A stretch of 64,000 bases of DNA. It comes from Hericium rajendrae (Eukaryota; Basidiomycota; Agaricomycetes; Russulales; Hericiaceae). Made by a program: the position numbers and the translations under genes. The stretch is from positions 372,001 through 436,000 of the forward strand of contig CM065890.1 of assembly GCA_033439255.1 (NCBI GenBank), written 5' to 3'. The notes below the pieces were generated by a model. The model searched no databases and was not told where the DNA came from. It was given only the letters and a program-made list of their open reading frames with translations. Every line of letters starts with the position of its first letter. Within the stretch, counting starts at the first letter, position 1. Positions 22,369 to 32,019 of this stretch are shown one piece after another.

Positions 22369-23290
22369 TCAGATACTCAACTGCGATAGCCCGTCGCGAG
22401 ACTTGTTGTACGCGAACGCCCTCGCCCTCGGATGCTTTTTCATCCCCACCTTCTTCCTCTCCCTGCCCTTCTTCAACAACCGCTCCATCGCAGCCTCCGT
22501 CGACCGCTTCAACACCGCCGCGTGTCCATAGTCAAAAAATGCGATCGGCAGCTGTATATGCAGCCACATATACGCCAGCACCACCTTGTGCAGCGACTCG
22601 AGCTCCTTCAGCGGCGCCGACACCTGGCCCAGCGGGCGGTCCGCGCGCATCGCGCCGAGCACGTCCTCGAGTGCATCGAGCAGGCCAACCTCCTCGAGGA
22701 CGCGCCGCAGGTCGACGTAGCGCGCGGGGCAGTACGCCCGGAGCATCGCCTCGACCGCCGCGCGGCACACCTCGTCGCTGTGCGGCATGGGCGTCATCTG
22801 GATCGTCGCGCGCTCCTCGAACGTCAGGCCCCGCACGAGCCGGTCGATGAACACCAGCACGCGGTCCTCGCGCGCGCTCGGCGCCATCACCGCGATGCTC
22901 GGCGCAAGGCGCGCCGCGTAGATGAGCGCGTCGCGCGCGTGCACGGTGCTCGCGTCGGGGGGCAGCGCGGACATCACGCGCTCGAAGACGCCGTTGAACC
23001 AGCCGACGAGGCCGTAGGGCAGGTAGGTGACGGGCGCGGCGAGGGCGGTGCGCAGGAAGGGGAGCTTCTGCTCGTGGAGCGTCGTCACGATGCCGGGTTC
23101 GCGGGTGTTGGCGTGTAATCCGAAACGACCTGCACGCCCGGCGATTTGCTTGACTTGCGAGGTAGAGAGCGGGCGGTCACAGTTGCCGTCGAATTCATTG
23201 CTAGTGCCGTTCGTCCGGACCTCGTCGTTGTGTACTGAATGCCGCGCGATGTTGTCGTCGTTAACGAGAGAAATTGGCGGGAAGGAAAGC
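22369..23290 (-). pseudogene. SUV3: Truncated mitochondrial RNA helicase SUV3, C-terminal third only
   Basis: The minus strand reads helicase motif VI as 'SQVKQIAGRAGRFGLHANT', then 'EPGIVTTLHEQKLPFLRTAL' and a long helical region. It ends with the SUV3-type C-terminal block 'LESLHKVVLAYMWLHIQLP' and stops at 22369. SUV3 is the DExH/D-box helicase of the mitochondrial degradosome. Motifs I to V should lie upstream (right), but 23291-23855 contains none of them, only a possible intron end near 23280. The open frame of 240-300 residues is intact, so the loss was by truncation rather than decay. A complete gene presumably exists elsewhere in the genome. Confidence 0.8.
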
Positions 23291-23855
23291 TAAGATAGGG
23301 TGAAGTAAACAGAGGTATGGTGGGGTGATCATGCAGTCACCGTGAAGAGCTCGCCTCACCGCAAAAATACAACTGTAAATACACAAAAATATTCCCGTGC
23401 CTCGTAACTCACCGCACGCTGCACACAGGTTTACACCGTCAACTTCTTGGCCTCGAGGAGCTCATCCCGGTGGTATTTATGCAGCCAGATGTTCCTATCG
23501 CCCTGAGATCCGACCGCGTACGTCCCATCATCGACGAGACCAGGAAACTACCATAAATGTCGACCTTGCAAAGCCGGGGCCCGGTAAGTTCCATCGGGGC
23601 TACAGGTACAACATACAACGAGCGAGCGGAGGCCTACTTTACAACTGTGTAGCTTGCGGACAACATCGCCAAGTCGTTCAGGACCATTCGGACGGTGCGC
23701 CCAATCACCCATCATCCGAGAGCGTTATCATGCTCCATATATACGTCGAGCATGCCTTCAAAGAAGGCAGATCTCCAGGTTTCTTGCTATCTGCCGCTCA
23801 TCATAAACGGAACCTGTCTTCGGGCACCGCCATTTCTGCTTCCATTCCGAGCCGC
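23291..23855. other. Spacer without a recognised gene
   Basis: It holds neither the missing SUV3 helicase motifs nor any other recognised gene. Confidence 0.5.
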
Positions 23856-24030
23856 TTCAGTACGACGGTTGGAACAGTCCAGAGAAATACTCACGTTAAT
23901 GATCTACCCGTACAGAGTATTTGCACAGCCACAACCAGCGCTAACGCGCTGGTGTCACCCGTAGTACGGATGCAACGGTCTCATGGTGAGACCGATGAAT
24001 CCGTATCGCCGCAAGCCGAATTAATCGAGC

Positions 24031-24105
24031 AAAATAATGGCTTGAGAAAGGATTGAACCCACAACATCACAGGAGAGTAAATACGCTAAAGCCACTGCAC
24101 CAAGA
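24031..24105 (-). ncRNA. tRNA-like Pol III unit, leftward
   Basis: Read on the minus strand: A-box-like TGGTGCAGTGG (24102-24092), B box GGGTTCAATCC (24060-24050) and a T4 run (24034-24031). Spacing suits a tRNA-derived promoter. The T-stem and acceptor stem pair badly, so this is a tRNA relic or SINE-like head rather than a working tRNA. Confidence 0.5.
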
Positions 24106-24449
24106 GGGCTATGTATATTGTTTTACCCGTATCTATATGATAGGATATCACTTCGACTTGGAGAATTTCGAAGATGTAAATGTCAAGGTCAGTGTAAAGA
24201 CCGATATATCAGTCCCACTTCCGAGCAAACATATACCTGCCAACTCAACCTAAACCCAACCCCAACCCAACTGCCAACCCCAACCCCAACCCAGCCCATC
24301 CCAACCTCAACCGGTGTGCACGCAAACGAGAGTATACAGTTACCGATAGATCTGTCTCACAGCTGATACTGATAGATCTGTACATTTGAATATCAGGGCA
24401 TGCGATACTAGACAGATAATATAATATTTGATTGTTATCTAAAGCAATC

Positions 24450-24532
24450 TGCCTTAGTGGCTAAGTTGTCTACGTTGTGTTTATGTTTTCTTATCGTGAG
24501 GCGTGGTTCGAGTCCCGCTCTAGCCTCTTTTT
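24450..24532 (+). ncRNA. tRNA-like Pol III unit, rightward
   Basis: A-box-like TGCCTTAGTGG (24450-24460), B box GGTTCGAGTCC (24505-24515) and T5 terminator-like run (24528-24532). The T-stem pairs only with a bulge. It points away from the leftward unit at 24031-24105 and reads into the right arm. Confidence 0.5.
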
Positions 24533-24629
24533 CAGCGGTAAAGACTATGATTGTGGCTGTGTAAATACTCTGTACGGGTAGATCGTTAACGTGAGTATTA
24601 CTCTAGACCGTTACAACCGTCCTACTGAA

Positions 24630-25332
24630 TACCTTCCCATTCCATCGAAATCCTCATCCTTGAGGACGCGAAATGAATGGACGCGTCGCGACACGATCAC
24701 ATGCTCTCCGCAAAAGGCAATCGGTCGAGGCTTGATGGGGACGGTGCTTGAGCCTTTTGTGTTCTGGAAACACAGTCCTCACTGCGTCTGAGTCCTCTCG
24801 ACAGCTTAGAAGAGCCTTTCTAGACCAGTCCTGCTATCGCAGCTGTGGTCCATTGCACTAAAGAGCTCAAAAAGAGCTTACAGGTGAGTCTGCTCGTGGT
24901 GAGTGTAGGACTAGGCGGAAAGCTGGAGGAAGGTCGAACATCCTGTTGATGCATGCTCCAATTGTTTCGCTGACAACCAAAGGGCCTATGCATGAGACAA
25001 TAACTCCGGGGGAATGCGGGTTTTATCATCCTTGAAAGGGATCCATGGTCGCAAAACGTTGGGCCCTGCCCTTCATTTCCCGCTCCCTGCCATGTCAACC
25101 AGTTGCTCTTCGCAGCCCCGCACCTCCCCTCGTCCAGGCGCTAGCTTTAAGGCCCTCCTCCTGGTTCGCCCTTCCAAAAAGAGAACAAGGGAATGAGAGA
25201 GCCAGTATGGCTTATAAACGGGAGGCAAAGCGCTGCTCACCTCAGGCTGGCACGTCCTCTCCGCCAGTGACATTCGCAGCTTGCGTCCTCCCACCATCCC
25301 ATCTGTTAACCGTCCAAATCGTCTGAGGAGAG
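24630..25332. other. Spacer and probable promoter region of the zinc-finger gene
   Basis: No gene recognised. Confidence 0.5.
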
Positions 25333-27580
25333 ATGCGCCTGCCGCTCAATCTCTTCGGTTTCCACGGCGCGGACAATAGAGCCGCGCCGTTGTCTTCCGC
25401 TGCTTTTGCAGCGCTCCCGTCCCCGGCCCAATCGACCTTGTTCTCCGATGTCCCGCAGGCCCATGTGGCATCTGATGCTTACTCTCCGACTTACCCTCCT
25501 GCTGAGCAATATGCCAACTTCTCTTCTGGCCCAATCGATACGGACTTGGGATCTTTGGGGCTCAAATGGAACGGGAGCCTGCTGAACGAATCAACTGCAA
25601 GCCCGCATCAGACAACTTCATACGACGGTGCTTACCTCTCTACCGCTGGCCCTTCGAGCTTCAACAAGCTCGCCACATACGCATTGCCAGACGCAACTGA
25701 ACCACAGCCAGCATACTACCCGCCAATTTATCCGCCCGCCACATCATCCATCAGCGACGTCGAATGCGGATTCAATACCTATCTCCCCGTCAGTCCTCTC
25801 TCGCCTTGCCACTTATCTTTGATTCACCCATCCTTGCTTCTTGCCCCTTTTCTGCGCTTTTGCGCTGTACCTTTCTTTCGTTCTACAGGAATCTGCGAAC
25901 CCCTCCTTCCTCTCCGACTGCTCAGCATGGCTTGGTCTCGCACCTGAAGAGTTTCCCCAGCTGGAAGAGCACCCAGAACCAGCTGAAACGGCATGCCCAG
26001 AGGATTGCTTCGACGTCACCGGCCTCCCACTCACGCCCCACGACTCGTCGCTGCAGACGCTCTACAACACGTCGCCATCGATGGCGTCCTACAACTTCTC
26101 GCCTTCGACGGCCTCCTACGACACATCGCCGTCCACTGCCTCCTTCGATGGAAACCTCTCTGAGCAATACCTCCCTCTGTACTCGCCGGCTGCTAAGTCT
26201 GTGGATTCCTGCTCGCCTACCTGGCCATCGAATGCGAGATCTATGTTGCCACCGAGTCGGACCGCCTACAACTCCTCGCCTTCGGCAGCGTCATACGACA
26301 CGCCTCCCTCGACAGCTTCCTTCAATGGCAGCCTCTCCGAGCAGTACCCCGCTCAATACTCGCCTGTGGCTACGTCCGTAGACTCCTGTTCTCCTACCTG
26401 GGCATCCAAAGCACAGCCTGTCCTGCCGTTGACTCGAATCGCCTACAACTCTTCGCCTTCGACAGTGTCCTATAACACGTCGCCTTCGACTGTCTCCTAC
26501 GACACGTCGCCCTCGATGGCTTCCTTCAACAGCAGCTTCTTCTCGCCAAACTTTGGTCCGTATCCGTACTCGCCTGCGGCTACGTCCGTGGACTCCTGCT
26601 CGCCTACCTGGCCATCGAGTGCGAAGCCTGTCCTGCTGCCGAATCAGTCAGCCTACAATGTCTCCCCTTCAACTGCTTCCTACGACACGTCTCCCTCCGC
26701 GGCTTCTTTCGACGGCAGCCTCTCCGAGCAGTACCGCGGCCCGTTCTCGCCTGCGGTTACGTCTGGAGACTCCTGTTCGCCTCCGTCGAGCGCGAAGCCC
26801 ATTCTGCCGCCGAGTGGTGGTACTTCTCTGGGCCGACCCGCGCGGCATGCGATCACTGGCGCGTCTTCCTGGCCTGTCGCAAGCTCGTCGAAGAGACGAT
26901 ACGAGGACGACGACGTTCTCGAGATGCCGAGGACGAAGAGGATCAAGGAGGTAGGCGAGTGTCAAGGGCTTGTCTGGCCGCCGCCTGTTGCGGGATCGTC
27001 GAAGAGGAGACTTGAAGACGATGAGGAGAGCGTCGAAGAGCCGCTGATGAAGAAGATGAGGAAGATGAGGAACAAGAAGCGTCCGGCACGTAGTGCTGAG
27101 ACGCAGGCGCGAAGGGTCTCTACGGAGGCCCTTCGCCCGCCCCAATTAGGATTTGCGGGTCCCTCGCGTGGAGAAATCTCCACGACTGAGGACCGCACAA
27201 AGTTTTCTAACTGCGAGGTCGAAGGGCCGGAGCAGACGACCTCCGGCTCGTCATCCCAGACCACGCAGGTTGAGAACGCAACCCCCGCACCCAGCGAGCC
27301 CATCCAGGCAGCCCCCGCGCCCAAGGAGCCACTCCGTTGCCCGATCACAGGATGCACCAACAGCACGGGCTACAAGCGCGCGGCGGAGCTCAACCGCCAC
27401 ATCCTCTGGTCGCACGTCAGGCCTGAGCTGAGGTGCCCGCGCTGCGCCGCGCGCATCTCGCGTCCCGATGCGCTCTACAGGCACTTGGAGACGGAGCACG
27501 GTTGCGAGAGACGCGCTGCGCACAGGGAGGCGAAGCCCATCGTGGACGCCGCGGTCGCCGCGGTCGGGTGGAGAGTGTGA
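25333..27580 (+). CDS. C2H2-type zinc-finger protein with repeated Ser/Tyr/Pro-rich region
   Basis: Two exons, 25333-25788 and 25889-27580, are joined through a 100 nt intron (GTCAGT donor), giving about 715 residues. The first ~200 residues are low complexity. Residues ~220-460 hold about four copies of a 60-70 residue unit built on 'SPSTASYDTSPS' and 'VDSCSPTWPSSAKP'. Lys/Arg clusters follow ('KKMRKMRNKKRP'), likely nuclear localisation signals. At the C-terminus two zinc fingers are visible: 'CPITGCTNSTGYKRAAELNR' with H..H after it, and 'CPRCAARISRPDALYRHLET' with a further His. It is probably a DNA-binding regulator of fungus-specific type. Targets cannot be inferred. Confidence 0.75.
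26046..26780 (+). repeat. In-frame ~200 bp repeats inside the zinc-finger gene
   Basis: About four diverged tandem units share TACGACACGTC and GTGGACTCCTGCTCGCCTAC motifs. All keep the reading frame and encode the repeated Ser/Tyr/Pro region. Confidence 0.7.
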
Positions 27581-27871
27581 GGGGGTTACGACGGACTGAG
27601 ACGACGTCTGCTTGCCTTTATACTTCTCTGCCCGTCGACGCGAGCGCCGATGCGATGATGTTTTTCCTTTAGAGGAACACAAGGACGCGAGCCCCAGATG
27701 GCGCGCGTTGTACTCTGCCCAGGGCGCCTTGTTCCAGAACGGGCAGGCACGGGCCTACTCGCCCTCGCGCATGCAGCGCGTCGGACGATGCTTGCTTTCG
27801 GGCACCTGCCCTTTGTTCGAATTGTTTATGCATACCTTTTCTTCTTTGGCTCTTTTCTGCTCTTTCTGGAT

Positions 27872-28060
27872 TCTCGCCTAACGGACGATGCATAGTGTAC
27901 TCTTTGTACCACTTGCGCTTTGTATTCAGATTTCCTTGTACCTATTACTATCGATGTATCAGATTCAAGGTCAGTTCTGAATACGCACCAAAGTGTTTGT
28001 GCTATGGGGATCCTGAAAGGTGTTGGCTGTTCGAGTTCATCGCGAGGCCCACACGCGACT
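27872..28060 (+). repeat. Dispersed ~200 bp repeat, copy 2
   Basis: Same orientation and same ends as 20767-20966; it lacks 11 bp present in the first copy. Between the copies lie the RTC1 and SUV3 fragments, the inverted-repeat element and the zinc-finger gene. Confidence 0.85.
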
Positions 28061-28381
28061 TCAGCCATTCCTCGATTTGAGGCAAACCCCTTGAGAACTT
28101 TGGGTGTGCAGACCAAGCGCTTTGGCACAGACTCACCTGCGAAATTGACGAGGAGTGAAGTGAAAGCCAACTTGACCCGGACTGACCGCCGACCGCCGAC
28201 AAATTGAAACAGACACGGCGAGATTCGACGGTCGAAGTCGGATGGCGAAGAGGATGTGGCTGAGAGATTGGACCTACAACGACCAACAAGACCATACACA
28301 AGTCGGAGCAGTGCTCCTGTGCAGGCACATTCCACTCCTTAGCACTGCTCGTCAACTTTCCAGGTTGTCTCCACATCCACC

Positions 28382-29958
28382 ATGGCTAGTCGAGCCCAAT
28401 CCTTCGAGGACCTGGCAACTTGGGGCGACTCTGTCCCTCATGTTATTCTTATGGACAATCTCAGTGAGGAGGAGGAGGACATGGTCGACCCCACATACAT
28501 GTAAGCTTCGCTCGAGCATTGGGTTTCGTTACCAACCCTTTGCCCTGCAGAGACCCTCGGCCTACCATCCCGGAAGTCGAGATGATAGACCGCACGGTGG
28601 CTGAGCTCGAAGCAAAGCTGGAGTCACTGCGATTGAAGAAGGCGCACCTACTCGCTATGCGCGCACTCATCGGAGGCATACCACCCGAGATCCTCTCCCG
28701 AATATTCGAGCTTGGCGTTCACGAGTGCAACCATCTTCTCCCGGTAATCTCGCTTGTGTCTCGACATTGGAGAGACGTTGCGCTCGCCACAGCGTCACTT
28801 TGGTCATACATCCGACTGGACCATGACTGGGGATACGCGCGCCACCCTGCCTTCCTCCGGAAGTTGAATACTTGCCTGCAGAGATCTCAGGCATGTAAAT
28901 TGGCTATAGATCTCGATTGTCGATATCTTGAGGCCACGTCCGAACTCCACCAAATCATGACCACGCTTGAGCCACACCTGGACCGTTGTTTTTCGTTCCA
29001 CATCTCCATCTCCGTCCCGGACAGGGACTGGATGTCGATCGTTCAAGAACACACTGCTTTGCTCGGACCGTCCCTCGAGCACTTGTTCATTCGACTAGAG
29101 TCAGAAGATCAGACGCCATTTACCTTCCTCTCCCAGCCCTGCCCGCGCCTCTCCTCCATCGTGCTTGAGAACACACAACTTACCTGCATCCGTACCGCCC
29201 TTCCTGCCCTCCGATCCCTACAACTCATTCGTGACGAGCGGTACCACTCCTTCTCCCGCATCTCTATCTCCTTTCGCGAACTTCTCGACCTGCTTAGCAC
29301 GACCCCAATGCTGACCGATCTCCGTGTGAAATCCGCGCTCTTCCTCCTCGACGGCACCGAGCCCATCTTCCATCCCTCCCCCGCCTTCGCCACTTTCCCC
29401 GAGCTCAAATCCCTAACCTTCGACAACGTCGACTCGAACAACGTCGCGCTCTTCCTCGAGTCCTCGCTCCTGCCCGCGCTCACGCGCCTCTCCGTCTGCA
29501 TGGACCCGCAGAGCGAAGAGAGCATGCAGTGGCTCATGCGCCTCGCGCTCGACAGCCCGCGGCGCTTCCCCGTCCTGCGCCACCTCGACCTGCGCTCGTG
29601 CAACATCGACGGCGCCGCGCTGCTCCCGTTCGTCCGCGCGCTGCAGCACCTCCCGCACCTCACCGCGCTCGGGCTCTCGAGCCCGCCGACGGGCCACATC
29701 GGCGCGCGCATCTTCGACATCCTCGCGCGCGCGCCGCCCGAGCCCGCGGCGCAGTGGCTGCTGCCCGCGCTGCAGGCGCTGTGCGTGCAGAACTGCAGGG
29801 ACGTGTCGGGGCACGAGCTGCTCACCGTCGTGCAGGCGCGCAACTGCAGCCCGGACGTGGCCAGCGTGCGGTATTTGAAGATTGCGCAGTGCTATGCGTT
29901 CGATGGGGACGTCATGGACCAGCTCACGCGGCTGGTGGACACCGTGCGTATCACTTGA
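28382..29958 (+). CDS. F-box protein with leucine-rich C-terminus
   Basis: Exon 1 is 28382-28500 (MASRAQSFEDLATWGD). A 50 nt intron with GTAAGC and CTGCAG ends follows, then exon 2 28551-29958, giving about 508 residues. A coiled 'ELEAKLESLRLKKAHLL' helix precedes the F-box 'GGIPPEILSRIFELGVHECN', which continues into 'VISLVSRHWRDVALATASLW'. The rest reads as irregular leucine-rich repeats ('LKSLTFDNVDSNNVALFLES', 'LRHLDLRSCNIDGAALLPF'). This is the usual layout of expanded agaricomycete F-box proteins, expected to dock substrates to an SCF ubiquitin ligase through Skp1. The gene is intact. It is only distantly similar to the F-box pair at 1302 and 42762. The 3' half is markedly GC-richer than the 5' half. 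Confidence 0.85.
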
Positions 29959-30567
29959 CGGTAAGTCCGTGGACGTTCGGGATGTCGTAGAGTGCGATGC
30001 TTATTCGTATCAGGTGACGGACGAGATCCGTCGCAGCGTCATTATCGCAACCAAACATCAAACAATTCTGCATCGCATCATCCCATCTCATTGCCCATCT
30101 GCTCATGGGCGAACGGACTCACTTGCATATACACACATCCTCTATCGATCTATCACCACCACGTATCCCGGATCCGTTCCCGTCTCCTCTCTGCTATGTC
30201 ACTACTGTTTTGATTATCTATGTACTACTCTTTCGACTCAGTTGTCTTCTTGTACCTATACTGATGTGTTGTTGTTTTCGCACCGGACTCCAACATATGC
30301 TTTCTTCTTCATCGGGCCTTGTACATTTGTCTAACTAGAATACACAACCGTGTTGTTTTTGATCTTGTTGAAATGAATGCACCTTATGATGAATTGAATC
30401 GCGCATGATGCCCAGCCGCTCCATCTCAGAACAGCTGTACGATTCCATGTCAATCTCGTCACAAGCTCTGTACCCATTCAGCAAGACGTAGCCTCGATAT
30501 CGACAACCAAATTTCCTTGCTGCAGGGTCCTATCAGACGATGACGAGCCACACGAACCGAAGAGCAC
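29959..30567. other. 3' flank of the F-box gene
   Basis: AT-richer and non-coding; no gene recognised. Confidence 0.5.
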
Positions 30568-31475
30568 TCATGAACGTCGAGAGCCGGCTCCGCGCGGTCG
30601 CACCGATATCGAACGCATTGGTCCCGCTCGCCTCGCACGCCTCTTGCGGACGGATGTCCCCGCCGAACTGCGCGATCTTGCAGTAGTTCTCAGGATGCGT
30701 CGCCGGGCATCTGCTCCGCCGATCAGCCGGTATCGCAGAGCAGGACGAACGCGTCGATGATTTTCACTTTGATCGTGGCCCCGCTGCAGGCGCCCGCCGT
30801 CTTGCCGTCGAGCAAGCTGGTGCCTACATTCCGTCTCAGGTAAATGGGCGTGAGGAAGGGGCGGTAGATCGGGGCTTACATCTGACGTTGAGGCACTGCA
30901 CAAGATAATAAAAGGACGGGCGACGACGGTAAGTAAAGGAATAGGACTCCCAGTGCCACAGACCTCCTCACCCGGACAAGCCGCTACAACATCCCCCATT
31001 CATCGACTTTTCAACAACAGACCGAAACGACGCACGGCCAACACAATCGATACAACCCCCCTGGCCATTGCTACAGTTCAAATCAGCACTGCAATTCAGC
31101 GTGGTTCTCGCGGGGAGAAAGACACCAGTTCACGGCGTTCATGGACCCTTCGCATTGGGCGCCAAGCCAGAGCGGCGAGAGATCGCTCATGGCGGCTGCG
31201 AAGATGTTGGTGCCTTGGCTGTTGTTCGGGGCGAAGCCTGTGCTCGGTTCGTTTGGTCAGCCGTACCCGCGAAAGGGACAGTCCGCGAGACCTACTGGTA
31301 CAGGCGACACCCGTCTGGGCATCGTATTAGAGCGGACATCACCTCGTGCTTGTCGAAACTTTGTGAATGAGAGCAGAGATGCATACGTCGTTGAAAGTGC
31401 TGAAATCCGAGACCGTGACGACCAAGGTGGTTCTCGCCAGTACGCCAAAGGCAATGACTAGAATTGAAGAGAGAT
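30568..31475 (-). pseudogene. Decayed secreted expansin/barwin-like gene (tentative)
   Basis: On the minus strand a signal-peptide-like start (MYLSSILVIAFGVLARTTLV) reads to 'VTVSDFSTFND' and a GTATGC donor. Further down come 'NNSQGTNIFAAAMSDLSPLW', then 'QCLNVRC', and after a possible intron 'DGKTAGACSGATIKVKIID', 'SRCPATHPENYCKIAQFGGD', and 'EACEASGTNAFDIGATARSR'. The order of Cys-rich blocks and 'VKIID' resembles a double-psi beta-barrel secreted protein such as expansin-like or barwin-like family members. The pieces lie in different frames with stops between them, including one between 'VKIIDAF' and 'RCPATHP', so no intact product is likely. The family name is a guess from motif order. 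Confidence 0.4.
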
Positions 31476-32019
31476 ACATACCGAGGTAGGATTCGTCGAA
31501 AGGGGTCTGCGGTCCGTGAAGGAGACTGTTCTCACCTGTCCTTTATGGGTACGACATCTTCTCGCTGTTTCTTTCACCGGGCGAACATCGGAACCAAGCG
31601 CGGGCGCGTGAGCGCACTGGTCAGAAGAGCTTGCGAGGAGTTGCACGGAGGCACGAAGAGACGCACCGCTGAGGAGCGCATGACCAGAGGCGTGGACTAT
31701 GATTGATCATACCGAGTTGCGCGACCGATCTCCGCATAGTGGGTTGTCGAATAATGCATGAGGACAAGTGGAAACACAAGAGAAAAGAGATCCAGCATCC
31801 CTGGGTAATCTTCCTACACGGAAAAGACGAACGTCGGCGTGCAACACGTCGCTTTTCAGATTATCTCGTGGGACATAAGAACCCAGCCCGTGTGCAGAAC
31901 CATACCTCCAGTAAACGCCCCTACGCTTTCTCGCGACAAAAACACGAGTCTAGCAGACACTCATGCCCGAAGCGCATATTTCATGGATTCAGCAAGCTTC
32001 AAGCTTCAAAATGGCTACC
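31476..32019. other. Spacer without a recognised gene
   Basis: Short open frames only. Confidence 0.45.

Larger units (their letters stand above)
23856..24629. mobile_element. 0.77 kb inverted-repeat (MITE-like) element with two tRNA-like units
   Basis: Two 79 bp arms, 23856-23934 and 24551-24629, are inverted copies with about ten mismatches; the shared core includes GATCTACCCGTACAGAGTAT. Between them lie two tRNA-like Pol III promoter units facing outwards and a C-rich CCAACCC run (about 24250-24305). No open frame longer than about 80 residues exists, so it cannot encode its own transposase. No clear target duplication is seen at the ends, so the true ends could lie slightly further out. 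The arrangement suggests a non-autonomous element built around tRNA-derived sequence. Confidence 0.7.

Noticed and set aside
24250-24305. Interstitial telomere in the CCAACCC run
   Set aside because: The units are CCAACC/CCCAA without the CCCTAA pattern; a simple C-rich microsatellite is enough.
24031-24532. Two functional tRNA genes
   Set aside because: The A and B boxes are good, but T-stems and acceptor stems do not pair properly, so they are tRNA-like only.
20767-28060. LTR pair of a retroelement
   Set aside because: The two 200 bp repeats lack TG...CA ends, primer site and purine tract, and the interior shows no retroelement gene.
31068-31461. Plus-strand frames of about 100 codons
   Set aside because: They lie opposite the better-supported minus-strand secreted-protein blocks and show no family motif.
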